Position numbers and translations under genes: made by a program
Notes under the pieces: generated by a model
What the model was told of the DNA's origin: nothing
The model's input: only the letters and a program-made list of their open reading frames with translations
The model's database searches: none
In this document: piece after piece, positions 34,849 to 44,945 of the stretch
How positions within the stretch are numbered: the stretch's first letter is position 1
Layout: each line of letters starts with the position of its first letter
Assembly: GCF_000002235.5 (NCBI RefSeq)
Contig: NW_022145601.1
Coordinates: 4,647,563-4,711,562 of the forward strand
Direction of reading: 5' to 3'
Origin: Strongylocentrotus purpuratus
Taxonomy: Eukaryota; Echinodermata; Echinoidea; Camarodonta; Strongylocentrotidae
Length of the DNA: 64,000 nt

Positions 34849-35205
34849 ATGAATAGCGACCCTTCTTTCGTATTATGAATAGCTACCCTTATGAGTAATG
34901 AACCTCATTTTGTATTATGAATAGCGACCCTCATTTCGTATCATGAATAGCGACCCTGATTTCATATTATGAATAGCGGTCCTTACGACCAATGACCCTT
35001 AATATGATTTATGAATAACGACCCTCATCTCACATTATGAATAGCGGTCCTTATGAATAACAAACTTTATTTATTTATGAATAGTGACCCTCTTTTCCCA
35101 TTATGAATAGCGGACCTGCAGGTATGGAAAGTTCCACGTTATGAATAGCGGTCCTTATGAATTGTGGTCCTTATGAATAACGGTCCTTATGAATATAGCG
35201 AATAA
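34849..35205 (-). repeat. Minisatellite, outer right arm (inverted orientation)
   Basis: Units ttatgaatagcgaccct, changing at the outer end to the short form gcggtccttatgaata, the mirror image of the left arm's outer start. Ends near tatagcgaataaaccc, after which the LTR-element fossil begins. Confidence 0.85.
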
Positions 35206-38200
35206 ACCCCCAATTATTAGGCTCTAATACTTTGGAGACTAGTATACTGAAGCAATTATTTTTGCAACGCCTCCCAACCTATGTACAGCTGATTCTTGCT
35301 TCGACAAGCGATTATGTTAGCTTGGTTGAGCTGGCGGCATTAGCAGACAAAATTGTTGAAGTTGCTGGTCCGCCTATTATTTCTCATGTTTTACCTAAAG
35401 AGGTACCAGCGCAGACTTACGCTTGCGCCATTCCCAATGACTCTGCAGAAGTGCATCGACTTTCTACCCAGGTATCTCAACTATCCTTGACTTGTTCTCT
35501 ACAGGAGTATCACAGAAGTCGCAGTCGACAGCGAGGCCCGAAGATTTCCGGACATCGCCAATCAGCTTCCCGTAGCCCGAATCGGCATGCTGGGGCTGAA
35601 TGTTGGTACCACTGGAAGCATGGCAAACAAGCCCAGAAGTGCATAAGTCCTTGCTCATACTCTGCAGGACGGAGCCGCCCTGGATATGTCAAGGGAAACG
35701 GGCCCGCCAAGGAATAGCGGCGACTAATTCACTTGGCACTATTCAACCCAGTCGCCTTTTCTTTGTTCACAATAAACAATCAGGCACACGTTTCCTTGTT
35801 GATACTGGGGCCGAAGTTAACAAGTCACCCATTGGCCAAAGACCTTTCACTCTTGATCTTGGGTTGCGGCGAGTTTTTCGTTGGATTTTGTTGTCACGGA
35901 CATACCTACACCTATCTTGGGAGCTGATTTCCTTGATAACTATGGACTATTAGTCGACATCAAACATCGACGGCTGATAGACACCACCACCACTCTTACA
36001 GTACAGGGAGTCGGTACATACACAGGCATCATTAGCCCGGTGTATGTCAAGCAAGATACTTCGGAGCGTTTCCACTCCCTTCTTCGTGAGTATCCTGACA
36101 TCACCCGGCCAGTATACAAGCACTCAGAAGTCAAGCATACAACCACCCACCATATCCACACTCGAGGCCCACTTGCTTCAGCCCGCCCTCGTCGGCTTGC
36201 TCCAGATCGGCAGCAGATTGCCAAGGCAGAGTTTGAACACATGCTTAAACTTGGCATTATCAGACAATCTGATAGGAACTGGTCAAGTCACCTGCACATG
36301 GTTCCGAAGAAGACACCAGGGGACTGGCGACCTTGTGGAGATTATCGCATGCCTAATGCTCGTACTATTCCTGATAGATACCCTATTCCTCATTTGCAGG
36401 ATTTCTCTGCGTCACTTAGTGGCAAGATAATCTTTTCAAAGATTGATCTCATCAGGGCACATCATCAGATCTCAGTCGAGCCTAGCGATATCCACAAGAC
36501 AGCTATAACCACTCCTTTTGGATTATTCGAGTTTGTAAGGATGGCGTTTGGCCTCCGCAATGCAGCTCAGACATTCCAAAGATTAATGGATGATGTCAAC
36601 CGCGGTCTTCCTCTATGTTTATCTAGACGATATTCTGGTAGGTAGTACTACCAAAGACGTGCATGAGACACATCTCCGTCTACTCTTTAACCGCCTGCAA
36701 GAGTATCGAATCATTCTCAACCCCGCCAAATGTCAGTTCGGAGTACCTTTACTATCCTTTCTAGGACATACAGTTGACTCATAAGGAATTCAGCCACTTA
36801 GTGACAAGGTGAAGATCATCCGTAATTTTCCGATTACTACATCACTTACCAAACTACGAGAGTTTCTTTGGCTGATCAATTTCTACAGCGGTTCATTCCA
36901 CGGTGTGCAGAAGTACTCCAACCTCTCACAGATCTGTTGAAAAATAAATCGAAGAAGAACCAACCAATCACCCTAGGAGAACAAGAACTTTCTGCTTTCA
37001 ATCAAGCTAAAGATCAGTTAGCTAACGCTGCAGTTCTAGTTCATCCTAGAATTGATGTTCCTCTATGCCTGTTGGTTGATGCATCTAGTGTGGGAGTCGG
37101 AGGAACTATTCAACAGCTGGTAGATGGTATTTGGAAACCATTGGCTTTCTTTTCTAAGAGACTACAGCCTGCCGAGACTAAGTACAGCACTTTCGTTCGG
37201 GAACTATTAGCAGCCTACCTCAGTGTAAAGCACTTTCGACATCTACTTGAAGGTCGCACATTTACCATCTACACGGATCACAAACCTCTCACCCATGCTT
37301 TGAATTCAAAGCCGGACCGACACTCACCTCGTGAAATCTGCCAGCTTGATGTCATATCTCAATACACATCTGAGATACACCACATAGCAGGAAGGGAGAA
37401 CACAGCGACAGACGCTCTCTCCCGTCTGTGTATCGACAGAGTTGATGACGGTGAAGTATAAGACTCCTCGCTTCAACTCAAGTCTATATCGCTTCCTGGT
37501 TCTCTTACTACCATGCTATGTGATGTTTTGACAGGTGTTGCTAGACCCATTGTTCCAGTCAAACACAGACGAGCTATTTCTGACGCCCTCCTTGGACTTT
37601 CCCATCCTGGAATCAGGGCCACTCAAAAGCTCGTGACGGAACGTTTCGTTTGGCCAGGTATTAATCATGATATCAGGAAATGGGCCAGAACATGTATTGA
37701 ATGTCAGAGATGCAAAAGTTCCGCTTGGCACTTTTACTTCACCTGATGCACGTTTCTCTCATGTGCACATCGATCTTGTAGGCCCAGTTCCTACTTCAGA
37801 GAGTAGCACGTACCTTCTTACTTGTGTAGATCGTTACACCAGATACCCGGAAGCTATACCTATCCCAGATATCACTGCGGATACTGTAGCGCGTACTTTT
37901 GTGGCCATATGGGTAGCGGTGTTTGGTGCTCCAACTACTCTTACTACAGACAGGGTAGACAATTTGAGTCAGCACTCTTTCTTGTTCTCACTAATCTTAC
38001 AGCATACCATCTGACAGCCAATGGGCTTGTTGAGCGTTTTCACAGGCAACTCAAAGCCTCTCTCAAGGCGCATAACACAGTCCATTGGACTGAGGTCCTT
38101 CCCTTGATATTGCTGGGTATACGTACAGCTATCGAGTCGGATCTGGGATTTTCCGCAGCAGAACTCGTCTTTGGTACTACGGTCATGCTACCGGCCCAAT

Positions 38201-38270
38201 TTGTGTCTCCTTCACAGACTGACTCTGCTGGCGATCCAGCTAATTATGCCCACATACTGAAGAGACTGAT
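35206..38270 (+). mobile_element. Ty3/gypsy LTR retrotransposon fossil, broken
   Basis: Parts recognised in order: gag-like segment with a zinc-binding motif, aspartic protease, reverse transcriptase, RNase H, integrase zinc-binding region and part of the integrase core. The copy is broken, with several breaks in its frames, and is incomplete at the right end. No LTR was seen at either edge, so it is a fragment. It adjoins the minisatellite on the left and runs directly into LRR-array intron sequence on the right. The number of breaks suggests an old copy. Confidence 0.85.
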
Positions 38271-38351
38271 GCGTAAATATTTTAATTAGAAATGTGGTCT
38301 TTAATTGACAATACTATTCACTCTATTCAACCTGTCCTGTCACATCACCAG

Positions 38352-38516
38352 ATTGAGAAGCTAACGCACATGCTCGCAGATCTGGGTTCTGCTGCATCCT
38401 CTCATTACGCGAGAGGTCTCTGCTCCATGCCAAATCTTCGATCACTGGATCTGAACAGCGTAGAGCTGAGCGATAAGTTCTACTCAACGGTGGCCTCTGA
38501 GGCGTCGAATTCAAAG
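38352..38516 (+). CDS. LRR cassette exon D
   Basis: 165 nt, phase 0-0, acceptor cacatcaccag, donor gtatac. LRRs IEKLTHMLADL and MPNLRSLDLNSVELSDKF. Variable-site residues 7/8/14/33/35/36 are M, L, A, D, N, S; it alone has Glu38 and Lys42. It lies only about 80 bp from the gypsy fossil, which replaced its upstream intron including the CT tract, so splicing into it may be altered. Confidence 0.75.
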
Positions 38517-39218
38517 GTATACCAAACATGATTTATATTCAAATCGAATTTTGTTTTGCAAATAATTTAGCATTCTTCAAATTCCACGTATGAGGTAACT
38601 GTTTTTTCGAATCAAATATAAAAAGATTACACATTTTCATGAATTACGAGGACTCTCATATCAACAATATAAATAGTTTGGCTATGCTGACAAGGAAAAA
38701 AGGACCTATAAATAGAATGAACTTTGGTGTCATTATGATACAAAAGCCTATCAAAGCGTGTATTAGAAGCACGTATTCTTTAAAAGTATTTCACATTCTA
38801 TATTGAAAAACCATTTGAATTTTGTAAATAGTCGCATGAAACTAATTCTACATGTGCATGGTTAAGAAACGGATATAACACTTTTATTTTACTTCAACGG
38901 ACACTGTCTCTCTTTTCCAACTATTTATAATTGATGACAATTGTTTCTTCATCTCGTCTTTCTTTGCTTTAACAACACACCTATTTCCATCGGGTTTTTT
39001 CTCCTTATATATTTTTCTGTCTCTGTTTTTTTCAGGTCACTATATATATATATATATATATCTTTCTCTCTCTCACCCTTCTCTTTTCCTTGCTTTAAAA
39101 GTCCAAGTAGAGGTGGATGATGTTACATTAATGACAAAAGAAAATATTCAAATTAGACATGTCGTCTATACTTGATAGCATTATTTACTCCATTCAACCG
39201 GTCTTGTCACATCACCAG

Positions 39219-39383
39219 ATTGAGAAGCTAACGCACAGGCACGCAGATCTGGGTTCTGCTGCATCCTCTCATTACGCGAGAGGTCTCTGCTCCATGCCAA
39301 ATCTTCGATCACTGACTCTGGACCGTGTGAAGCTGAGTGATGAGTTCTACTCAACGGTGGCCTCTGAGGCGTCGAATTCAAAG
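39219..39383 (+). CDS. LRR cassette exon E
   Basis: 165 nt, phase 0-0, acceptor catcaccag, donor gtatac. LRRs IEKLTHRHADL and MPNLRSLTLDRVKLSDEF. Variable-site residues 7/8/14/33/35/36 are R, H, A, T, D, R. Its first half matches exon B and its last residues (ASNSK) match exon D, a mosaic pattern consistent with exchange between units. Confidence 0.8.
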
Positions 39384-40091
39384 GTATACCAAACATGATT
39401 TATATTCAAAACGATTTTAGTTTTGCAAATAGTTTTCATTCTTCAAATTCCAAATATGAGATATCTGTTTTTTAATATTAAAAGTTAGAAATTACACAAT
39501 TTCCATGAGTTACGAGGACTCTCATATCAATAATAAAAATAGTTTGGCTATGCTGACGAGGAAAAAAAAGACCTGTAAATAGAATGAACTTTGGTGTCAT
39601 GATGATTTAAAAGCATATAAAAATGAATTTAAAAGCACGTATTCTACAAATAGTATTTCGCATTCTATATTAATTTTTTAATAAATTTTGTCAGTACTCG
39701 CAGGAAATTAATTCTACATGTGCATTGTCAAGAGACAGGTATAACACTTTTATTCTACTCCAACAGACACTGTTTCTCTTCCAACCATTTTTAATTGATG
39801 ACAATCGTTTTTCTTTCTTCAACTTGTCTTTCTTTGCTCTAACAACAACCGGTTTCCTTCGAGTTTTTTTTCTCTCTATATCTATTTGTCTATCTCCAGG
39901 TCACTCTCACTCTCTCTCTCCCTCTCTCTATCTCTCTCTCTTCCTTTCCTTTCTCTTGTCCTTACTCTAAAAGTCTAAGAAGAGGTTGATAATGTTATAT
40001 TAAGGACAGTAAGAATATTTTTATTTAGACATGTCGTCTATACTTCATAAACACTATTCACTCTTTTCAACCTGTCCTGTTACATTACCAG

Positions 40092-40256
40092 ATTGAGGAG
40101 CTTAAGCATTGGCACTCAGACCTGGGTTCTCATGCATCCTCTCATTACGCGAGAGGTCTCTGCTCCATGCCAAATCTTCGATCACTGTATATGCACGATG
40201 TGAAGCTGAGTGATGAGTACTACTCGACGATGGCCTCTGAGGCATCAAAATTCAAA
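40092..40256 (+). CDS. LRR cassette exon F
   Basis: 165 nt, phase 0-0, acceptor cattaccag, donor gtatac. LRRs IEELKHWHSDL and MPNLRSLYMHDVKLSDEY. Variable-site residues 7/8/14/33/35/36 are W, H, H, Y, H, D. The last exon base is A rather than G (ttcaaa|gtatac), which weakens the donor compared with the other copies. The sequence upstream of the acceptor has an extra base relative to the others, which supports it being intron. Confidence 0.75.
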
Positions 40257-40951
40257 GTATACCAAACATGATTTCTATTCAACAGGATTTTTTCCAAATA
40301 ATTTTTTGCATTTTTCAAATTCCACATGCAAGATATCTGTTTATTCATATTTTAAAAAGAGTAATAACTCATTATCATGAGTTACGAGGACTCTCATATC
40401 AATATTATAAATAGTTTGGCTAGGCTGACAAGGAAAAATAAGACCTGTCAATAGAATGAACTTTGGTGTCCTGATAATATAAAAGCATATCAAAGCGTGT
40501 TTTAAAAGCACTTATTCCTCAAATAGCATTGCGCATTCTATATATTGATATATGTTTTTGTGAATGTTGTCAATAGTCGCGGGAAATTAATTCTACATGT
40601 GCATGGTAAAGATACGGATATAACGCTTTTATTTTGCTTCATCAAACACTAGGCTATTCAAAATTGGTGACAACTGTTTTTTTTTTCTTTCTTTATCTAG
40701 TTTTTTGTTTGCTCTAACCCTACCCGCTTCCCTCTGTTTCTTCTCTCTATATAATGTTTCTGTCTCTGTCTCTTTCCAGGTCTCCCTCTCTATCTCTCTC
40801 TCTCTTTCTCTCTCTCCCTTCTTTTTTCCTTGCTTGAAAAGTCTAAGTGGAGGTTCATGATTTTTATACTAATTACAGTAAGAGTATTTTAATTAGAAAT
40901 GTTGTCTTTAATACTATTCACTCTATTCAACCTGTCCTGTCACATCACCAG

Positions 40952-41116
40952 ATTGAGGAGCTAACGCACCGGATCGCAGATCTGGGTTCGGCTATATCCT
41001 CTCATTACGCGAGAGGTATCTGCTCCATGCCAAATCTTCGATCACTGTTTATGTACGATGTGAAGCTGAGTGATGAGTACTACTCGACGATGGCCTCTGA
41101 GGCATCAAAATTCAAG
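40952..41116 (+). CDS. LRR cassette exon G
   Basis: 165 nt, phase 0-0, acceptor cacatcaccag, donor gtatac. LRRs IEELTHRIADL and MPNLRSLFMYDVKLSDEY. Variable-site residues 7/8/14/33/35/36 are R, I, A, F, Y, D. It shares Met34, Tyr43 and ASKFK with exon F, and their introns are very similar, so F and G look like the most recent duplicates. Confidence 0.8.
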
Positions 41117-41820
41117 GTATACCAAACATGATTTCTATTCAACAGGATTTTTTCCAAATAATTTTTTGCATTTTTCAAATTCCACATACAAGATATCTGT
41201 TTATTCCTATTTTAAAAAGAGTAATAACTCATTATCATGAGCTACGAGGACTCTCATATCAATATTATAAATAGTTTGGCTAGGCTGACAAGGAAAAATA
41301 CGACCTGTCAATAGAATGAACTTTGGTGTCCTGATGATATAAAAGCATATCAAAGCGTGTTTTAAAAGCCCTTATTCCACAAATAGTATTGCGCATTTAA
41401 TATATTGATATATGTTTTTTTTTTAATTTTGTCAATAGTCGCGGGAAATTAATTCTACATGTGCATGGTAAAGAGACGGATATAACGCTTTTATTTTGCT
41501 TCATCAGACACTAGGCTATTCAAAATTGGTGACAACTGTTTTTTTCTTTCTTTATCTAGTTTTTTGTTTGCTCTAACCCTACCCACTTCCCTCTGTTTCT
41601 TCTCTCTATATATGTTTCTGTCTCTATCTCTTTCCAAGTCTCCCCCTCTCTCTCTCTCTCTCTTTCTCTCTCTCCCTTCTTTTTTCCTTGCTTGAAAAGT
41701 CTAAGTGGAGGTTCATGATTTTTATACTAATTACATTAAGAGTATTTTAATTTAATAGAAATGTGGTCTTTACTTGATAATACTATTCACTCTATTCAAC
41801 CTGTCCTGTCACATCACCAG

Positions 41821-41985
41821 GTTGAGAAGCTAACACACATGGAAGCAGATCTGGGTTCGACTGCATCCTCTCATTACGCGAGAGGTATCTGCTCCATGCC
41901 AAATCTTCGATCCCTGCATCTGTACAGGGTGAAGCTGAGTGATGAGTTCTACTCGAAGATGGCCTCTGAGGCATCAAAATCAAAG
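41821..41985 (+). CDS. LRR cassette exon H (last of the array)
   Basis: 165 nt, phase 0-0, acceptor cacatcaccag, donor gtatac. LRRs VEKLTHMEADL and MPNLRSLHLYRVKLSDEF. Variable-site residues 7/8/14/33/35/36 are M, E, T, H, Y, R. Sequence after the donor diverges from the other units within about 20 bp, marking the end of the array. Confidence 0.8.
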
Positions 41986-42055
41986 GTATACCAAACACTA
42001 TTTAAATTGGAAACGATTAGTTTCGAAAAGTATTGCATTCTTTAAACTCAACATA

Positions 42056-42380
42056 TAGGGTAGCTTAATTTTTCACACTTTTTACAAAGACATTTTCTTT
42101 TCCATTAGCAACGAGCGCGCTCATGTTATTATGAACAATAGTTTGGCCATGCTGAAAATAAAATAAAACATGTGAATAATTTTTTTAACCCTAATAAGGC
42201 CGGGCCTTATTAGGATAGCTTAATACCATATAGGGTAGCTTAATTTTTCACACTTTTTACAAAGATTTTTTTTTTCTCCATCAGCAACGAGCGCGCTCAT
42301 ATTATTATGAATAATAGTTTGGCCATGCTGAAAATAAAATAAAACATGTGAATAATTCTTTAACCCTAATAAGGCCGGGC
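42056..42380 (+). repeat. 175-bp tandem duplication with a palindromic MITE remnant
   Basis: tagggtagcttaatttttca occurs at 42056 and 42231, and both copies run through gcaacgagcgcgctcat to ttaaccctaataaggccggg. In the first copy this continues as a palindrome, cctaataaggc-cgg-gccttattagg (42190-42214), that looks like two element ends joined. In the second copy it opens into the full MITE at 42364. Confidence 0.8.
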
Positions 42381-43109
42381 GGCATTATGCCTCCCCCCCC
42401 CCTCCCCTCCGCGATTTTCTGATTGTTCGGGAACGTATACGGATGGCGCCCCGACGCAGCGCGCCGCTCTCTGACTTTTCTCTTCCGAATCTTGCGCATC
42501 TTTTAAAACAATCTTTTTTGATAATCGGACGTACAGTTACAAAGTCACGTGGCCTTTTGTCTTTGCATGTCAGCCTGAAAATCGCTCATTTTCGTGATTT
42601 GTGTACAAAAGAAAATGGAAATGTCATTTTTTTTTTCCTAAAAAGAGATAAAACATTGAATATTGGGTCTTGTTTAAAGTTTAGGTGTTTGTTTTGGAAG
42701 TCAAAATAGTTGAATTGTAGTTAGAAATGAAATAAAACAACAAAAACAATAAAATACATATGAAATTATCAAAACAAGAAATAACATTAGGAATAATCTA
42801 GCTCTTCAATATTTTTTGTCGTATTATTGTTTCACTGGTCTAACGAATACATGTAGTGAAAAAGAATGCTTTAATATAAAGAATATATGATTTATTGGTA
42901 AAAAGGTGAATTGTATAACCTTATTTGCATAAATTACCATTAATATGCAAATGAGTGATTTTTTTAAACAATTACATTTACCATAGTATTCTATACACTT
43001 CACTCGACATGCGTGCACTTTTTTGCGGTGATCGATCGTTTCACGGCCGAGATCTATCCCCCCCCCCTCCCGCCGCATTAAGACCTCAAATAGCCCGGCC
43101 TTTTTAGGG
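42364..43109. mobile_element. piggyBac-like non-autonomous element, 746 bp, flanked by TTAA
   Basis: The left end ccctaataaggccgggc and the right end gcccggcctttttaggg are inverted repeats with one mismatch, and TTAA flanks both sides (42360-42363 and 43110-43113). TTAA target sites and ends starting CCC are the hallmark of piggyBac-type elements. The interior carries C runs near both ends and no transposase; the 88-codon frame at 42443-42709 has no motif. Confidence 0.8.
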
Positions 43110-44200
43110 TTAAAGAAATTATTTATGTGTTGTCAAAATTCTTGATGGGATTTTTATTGGGTAATGTCAAAATGTTAGACTCTAATAGACCAGCTATGAA
43201 TGACCAAACATAATACCTCGGTGTTTATTTCTTCTATAAATAGATGAAGGTAAATAATCTATAAACAAATCATTAACATAAAATAATAAAATGAAAAATA
43301 TTCCTAATTTATTCCTCCACTCATAGTTTGTAGCAGTAGATACACAATTCTTGTTATTTATGGATTATAATGTTCTTTTCCTTCACAACGCATTAATAAC
43401 CGATTAATTTGATAACTTGATGATATTTACTGATCTTATCCGTAGTCCACATGACCAAGTTATCAACGACTATTGTCTAAGACTGTTCTCATAATTTTCT
43501 TGTAAAATAACCCTGATATAAACAATTTGGCTTGCACAATACCAACTCGCGTGCCTGTTCAGTGACGGATGTATCACATATCTGAAGCAATATGTATTCA
43601 TGCGAGTGTCCTCTTGTATCTAGTGAATTTAGAAGAATTCATAAAAATGTTAATTATCCACTTTGGAGGAAACGGATACGATAAGCCTTCTAAAAAAAAG
43701 GTCGAACAAGTATATTAAACACACTCTCTTGAAGATATCATTTTGATGCAATGTCATCCCACCGATACAATACCGTTAGTACCTCTATTGAAATACATCA
43801 TGCCATGTACATTGAAATGCTGTTTTTTTTTTAATTATACCATGTTGATTCATTTGAACTATAGCGGAAATAGAGACGAAATAATCAGACTTAGCGAATG
43901 ATAAAGTTACTAAAACCCCGTCTTAATTGGAAAATAAAGTCGCGGACGACATATACCCCCTTCCAATAAAGACGCGTCAATCGGATTAACGTCCTGACAA
44001 TATCGAGGTAAATCTCACCCTAGACGAGCTAGGGTGATATTAGGGATATTAGGGATTTGCACGTTGACAGCTTTGACTGCAACGTGTGACGTCATTTTAA
44101 GGCACTACGCATGCGTCACGTCGTCTCAGTCGGCGATTGAAAATGCGTCAACCTTGATTTTCCTAAATCTAGTACGGTACTATATATGCCGCGTGCGCAT

Positions 44201-44338
44201 AAAATATACAGTTCCTCAGGTAGACAAAGGAACATCCCTTCCCTGCTATTATGTAAAAATGTGTATATTCACCTTCATTCATGAAAGGATGTTCTACCAC
44301 AGCAATTGTTGAGGGTAGAATGAGGAACTGTATATTTT
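44201..44338. repeat. Inverted repeat with 18-bp perfect arms
   Basis: aaaatatacagttcctca (44201-44218) pairs perfectly with tgaggaactgtatatttt (44321-44338). A second nested stem, gaacatcc (44230-44237) with ggatgttc (44287-44294), lies in between. It may be a small MITE or a structured transcript element. Confidence 0.8.
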
Positions 44339-44507
44339 GTCCTCTTTCTTTGTCTGTCATGTTCATAGTGTTACTTCCTGCATGCACGTAAAATCGCCTA
44401 GTACAATCTAAAAGATTTCTGATTGTAGTCAACATGGCAGTTGAGTACGTTGACACGCATGATCAGTCGGCGTTCGTCGTGTTCTCGTCCACTCAATCTA
44501 AAAGTCC

Positions 44508-44538
44508 CTATTTACCCGGGTGACATTTACCCGGGTAA
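44508..44538. repeat. Repeated ACCCGGGT motif and 16-bp palindrome
   Basis: atttacccgggt occurs twice in succession; the second copy completes the perfect palindrome atttacccgggtaaat, followed by tgacgtca, a CRE-like octamer. It may be a regulatory site, but it sits within an intron and could be chance. Confidence 0.5.
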
Positions 44539-44813
44539 ATGACGTCATCACCATGAACAAAATGTATACATGTACACAGCGCGCGCTAGCTGATCGCTGG
44601 GTGAGGTTTTTGCTGATTAAGACGGTGTCCAAAAGCTCAACCCGTGTTTTACGATCAGACCCCGCACTCTTTCTCATCCACATGTCGCTCGGGTGAGATC
44701 GAACAAGTTTTATAAAGACGGGGCCCAAATTCATCCAATATTAGCTGTGATGTTAGCAATGTTAGCATCGCGGATTTCACTTTGGTTTGAACTGATAAAC
44801 TGTCTTTGCACAG

Positions 44814-44945
44814 ATTCAGACGCTAAGTATGTGGAGCGTTTCCATAACTCCGTTTCAACTACACTCCATTCTCTCGCTACCACGCCTACAGTCACTCAGT
44901 TTGAGTGAATCCAGACCAGTTGACATGGACAATGGAGAGACACTG
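44814..44945 (+). CDS. NLR-like receptor, divergent LRR exon
   Basis: 132 nt, phase 0-0 (44 codons), acceptor gtctttgcacag, donor gtatgt. Reads IQTLSMWSVSITPFQLHSIL and then LPRLQSLSLSESRPVDM, an LRR pattern (LPRLQSLSLS) without the SDEFYST framework of the cassettes. Phase fits exon H before it and the exon at 46204 after it. Confidence 0.6.

Larger units (their letters stand above)
20620..35205. mobile_element. Foldback-like (TU/FB-type) composite with tandem-repeat inverted arms
   Basis: The left arm (20620-22648, continued at 30937-31015) is made of repeats of ctattcataa in the + orientation. The right arm (31016-31634, continued at 34849-35205) has the same repeat inverted (ttatgaatag). 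The outermost parts of both arms use a shorter unit of about 16 bp (gaccgctattcataag and its complement), the inner parts longer 26-31-bp units, so the arms match in order as well as sequence. Foldback elements, including the sea urchin TU elements, are known for inverted repeats built of short direct repeats. No target-site duplication was visible. LINEs interrupt both arms. Confidence 0.55.
38271..42050 (+). repeat. LRR-exon tandem array, second block (five units)
   Basis: Exon starts are spaced 867, 873, 860 and 869 bp apart, much more regular than the first block. Introns are alignable throughout; units F and G are the most alike, for example sharing caacaggattttttccaaat after the exon. 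Each intron carries the atagtttggct segment, a CT-rich tract and a conserved tail. The left edge is cut by the gypsy fossil only about 80 bp before exon D. Confidence 0.9.
43110..44813. other. Intron with two inverted repeats, otherwise unrecognised
   Basis: AT-rich non-coding sequence up to the acceptor ctgtctttgcacag. Contains the inverted repeat at 44201-44338 and the palindrome near 44508-44538. No gene seen. Confidence 0.5.

Noticed and set aside
20620-35205. CRISPR-like array
   Set aside because: Units are contiguous with no unique spacers, orientation flips, and the genome is animal; it is a minisatellite.
16951-41998. Minus-strand frames beginning MFGIPL opposite the LRR exons
   Set aside because: They are the complement of conserved exons and donors; recurrence follows from the duplication, not from coding.
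16083-42045. Each LRR cassette as its own small gene of about 79-94 codons starting MSSILDSIIYSIQPVLSHHQ or similar
   Set aside because: The part before CAG|ATT matches a splice acceptor, is frameshifted in copy F, and the part after AAG|GT reads the donor (VYQT stop). The exon core is phase 0-0 and fits the neighbouring exons, so these are exons of one gene.
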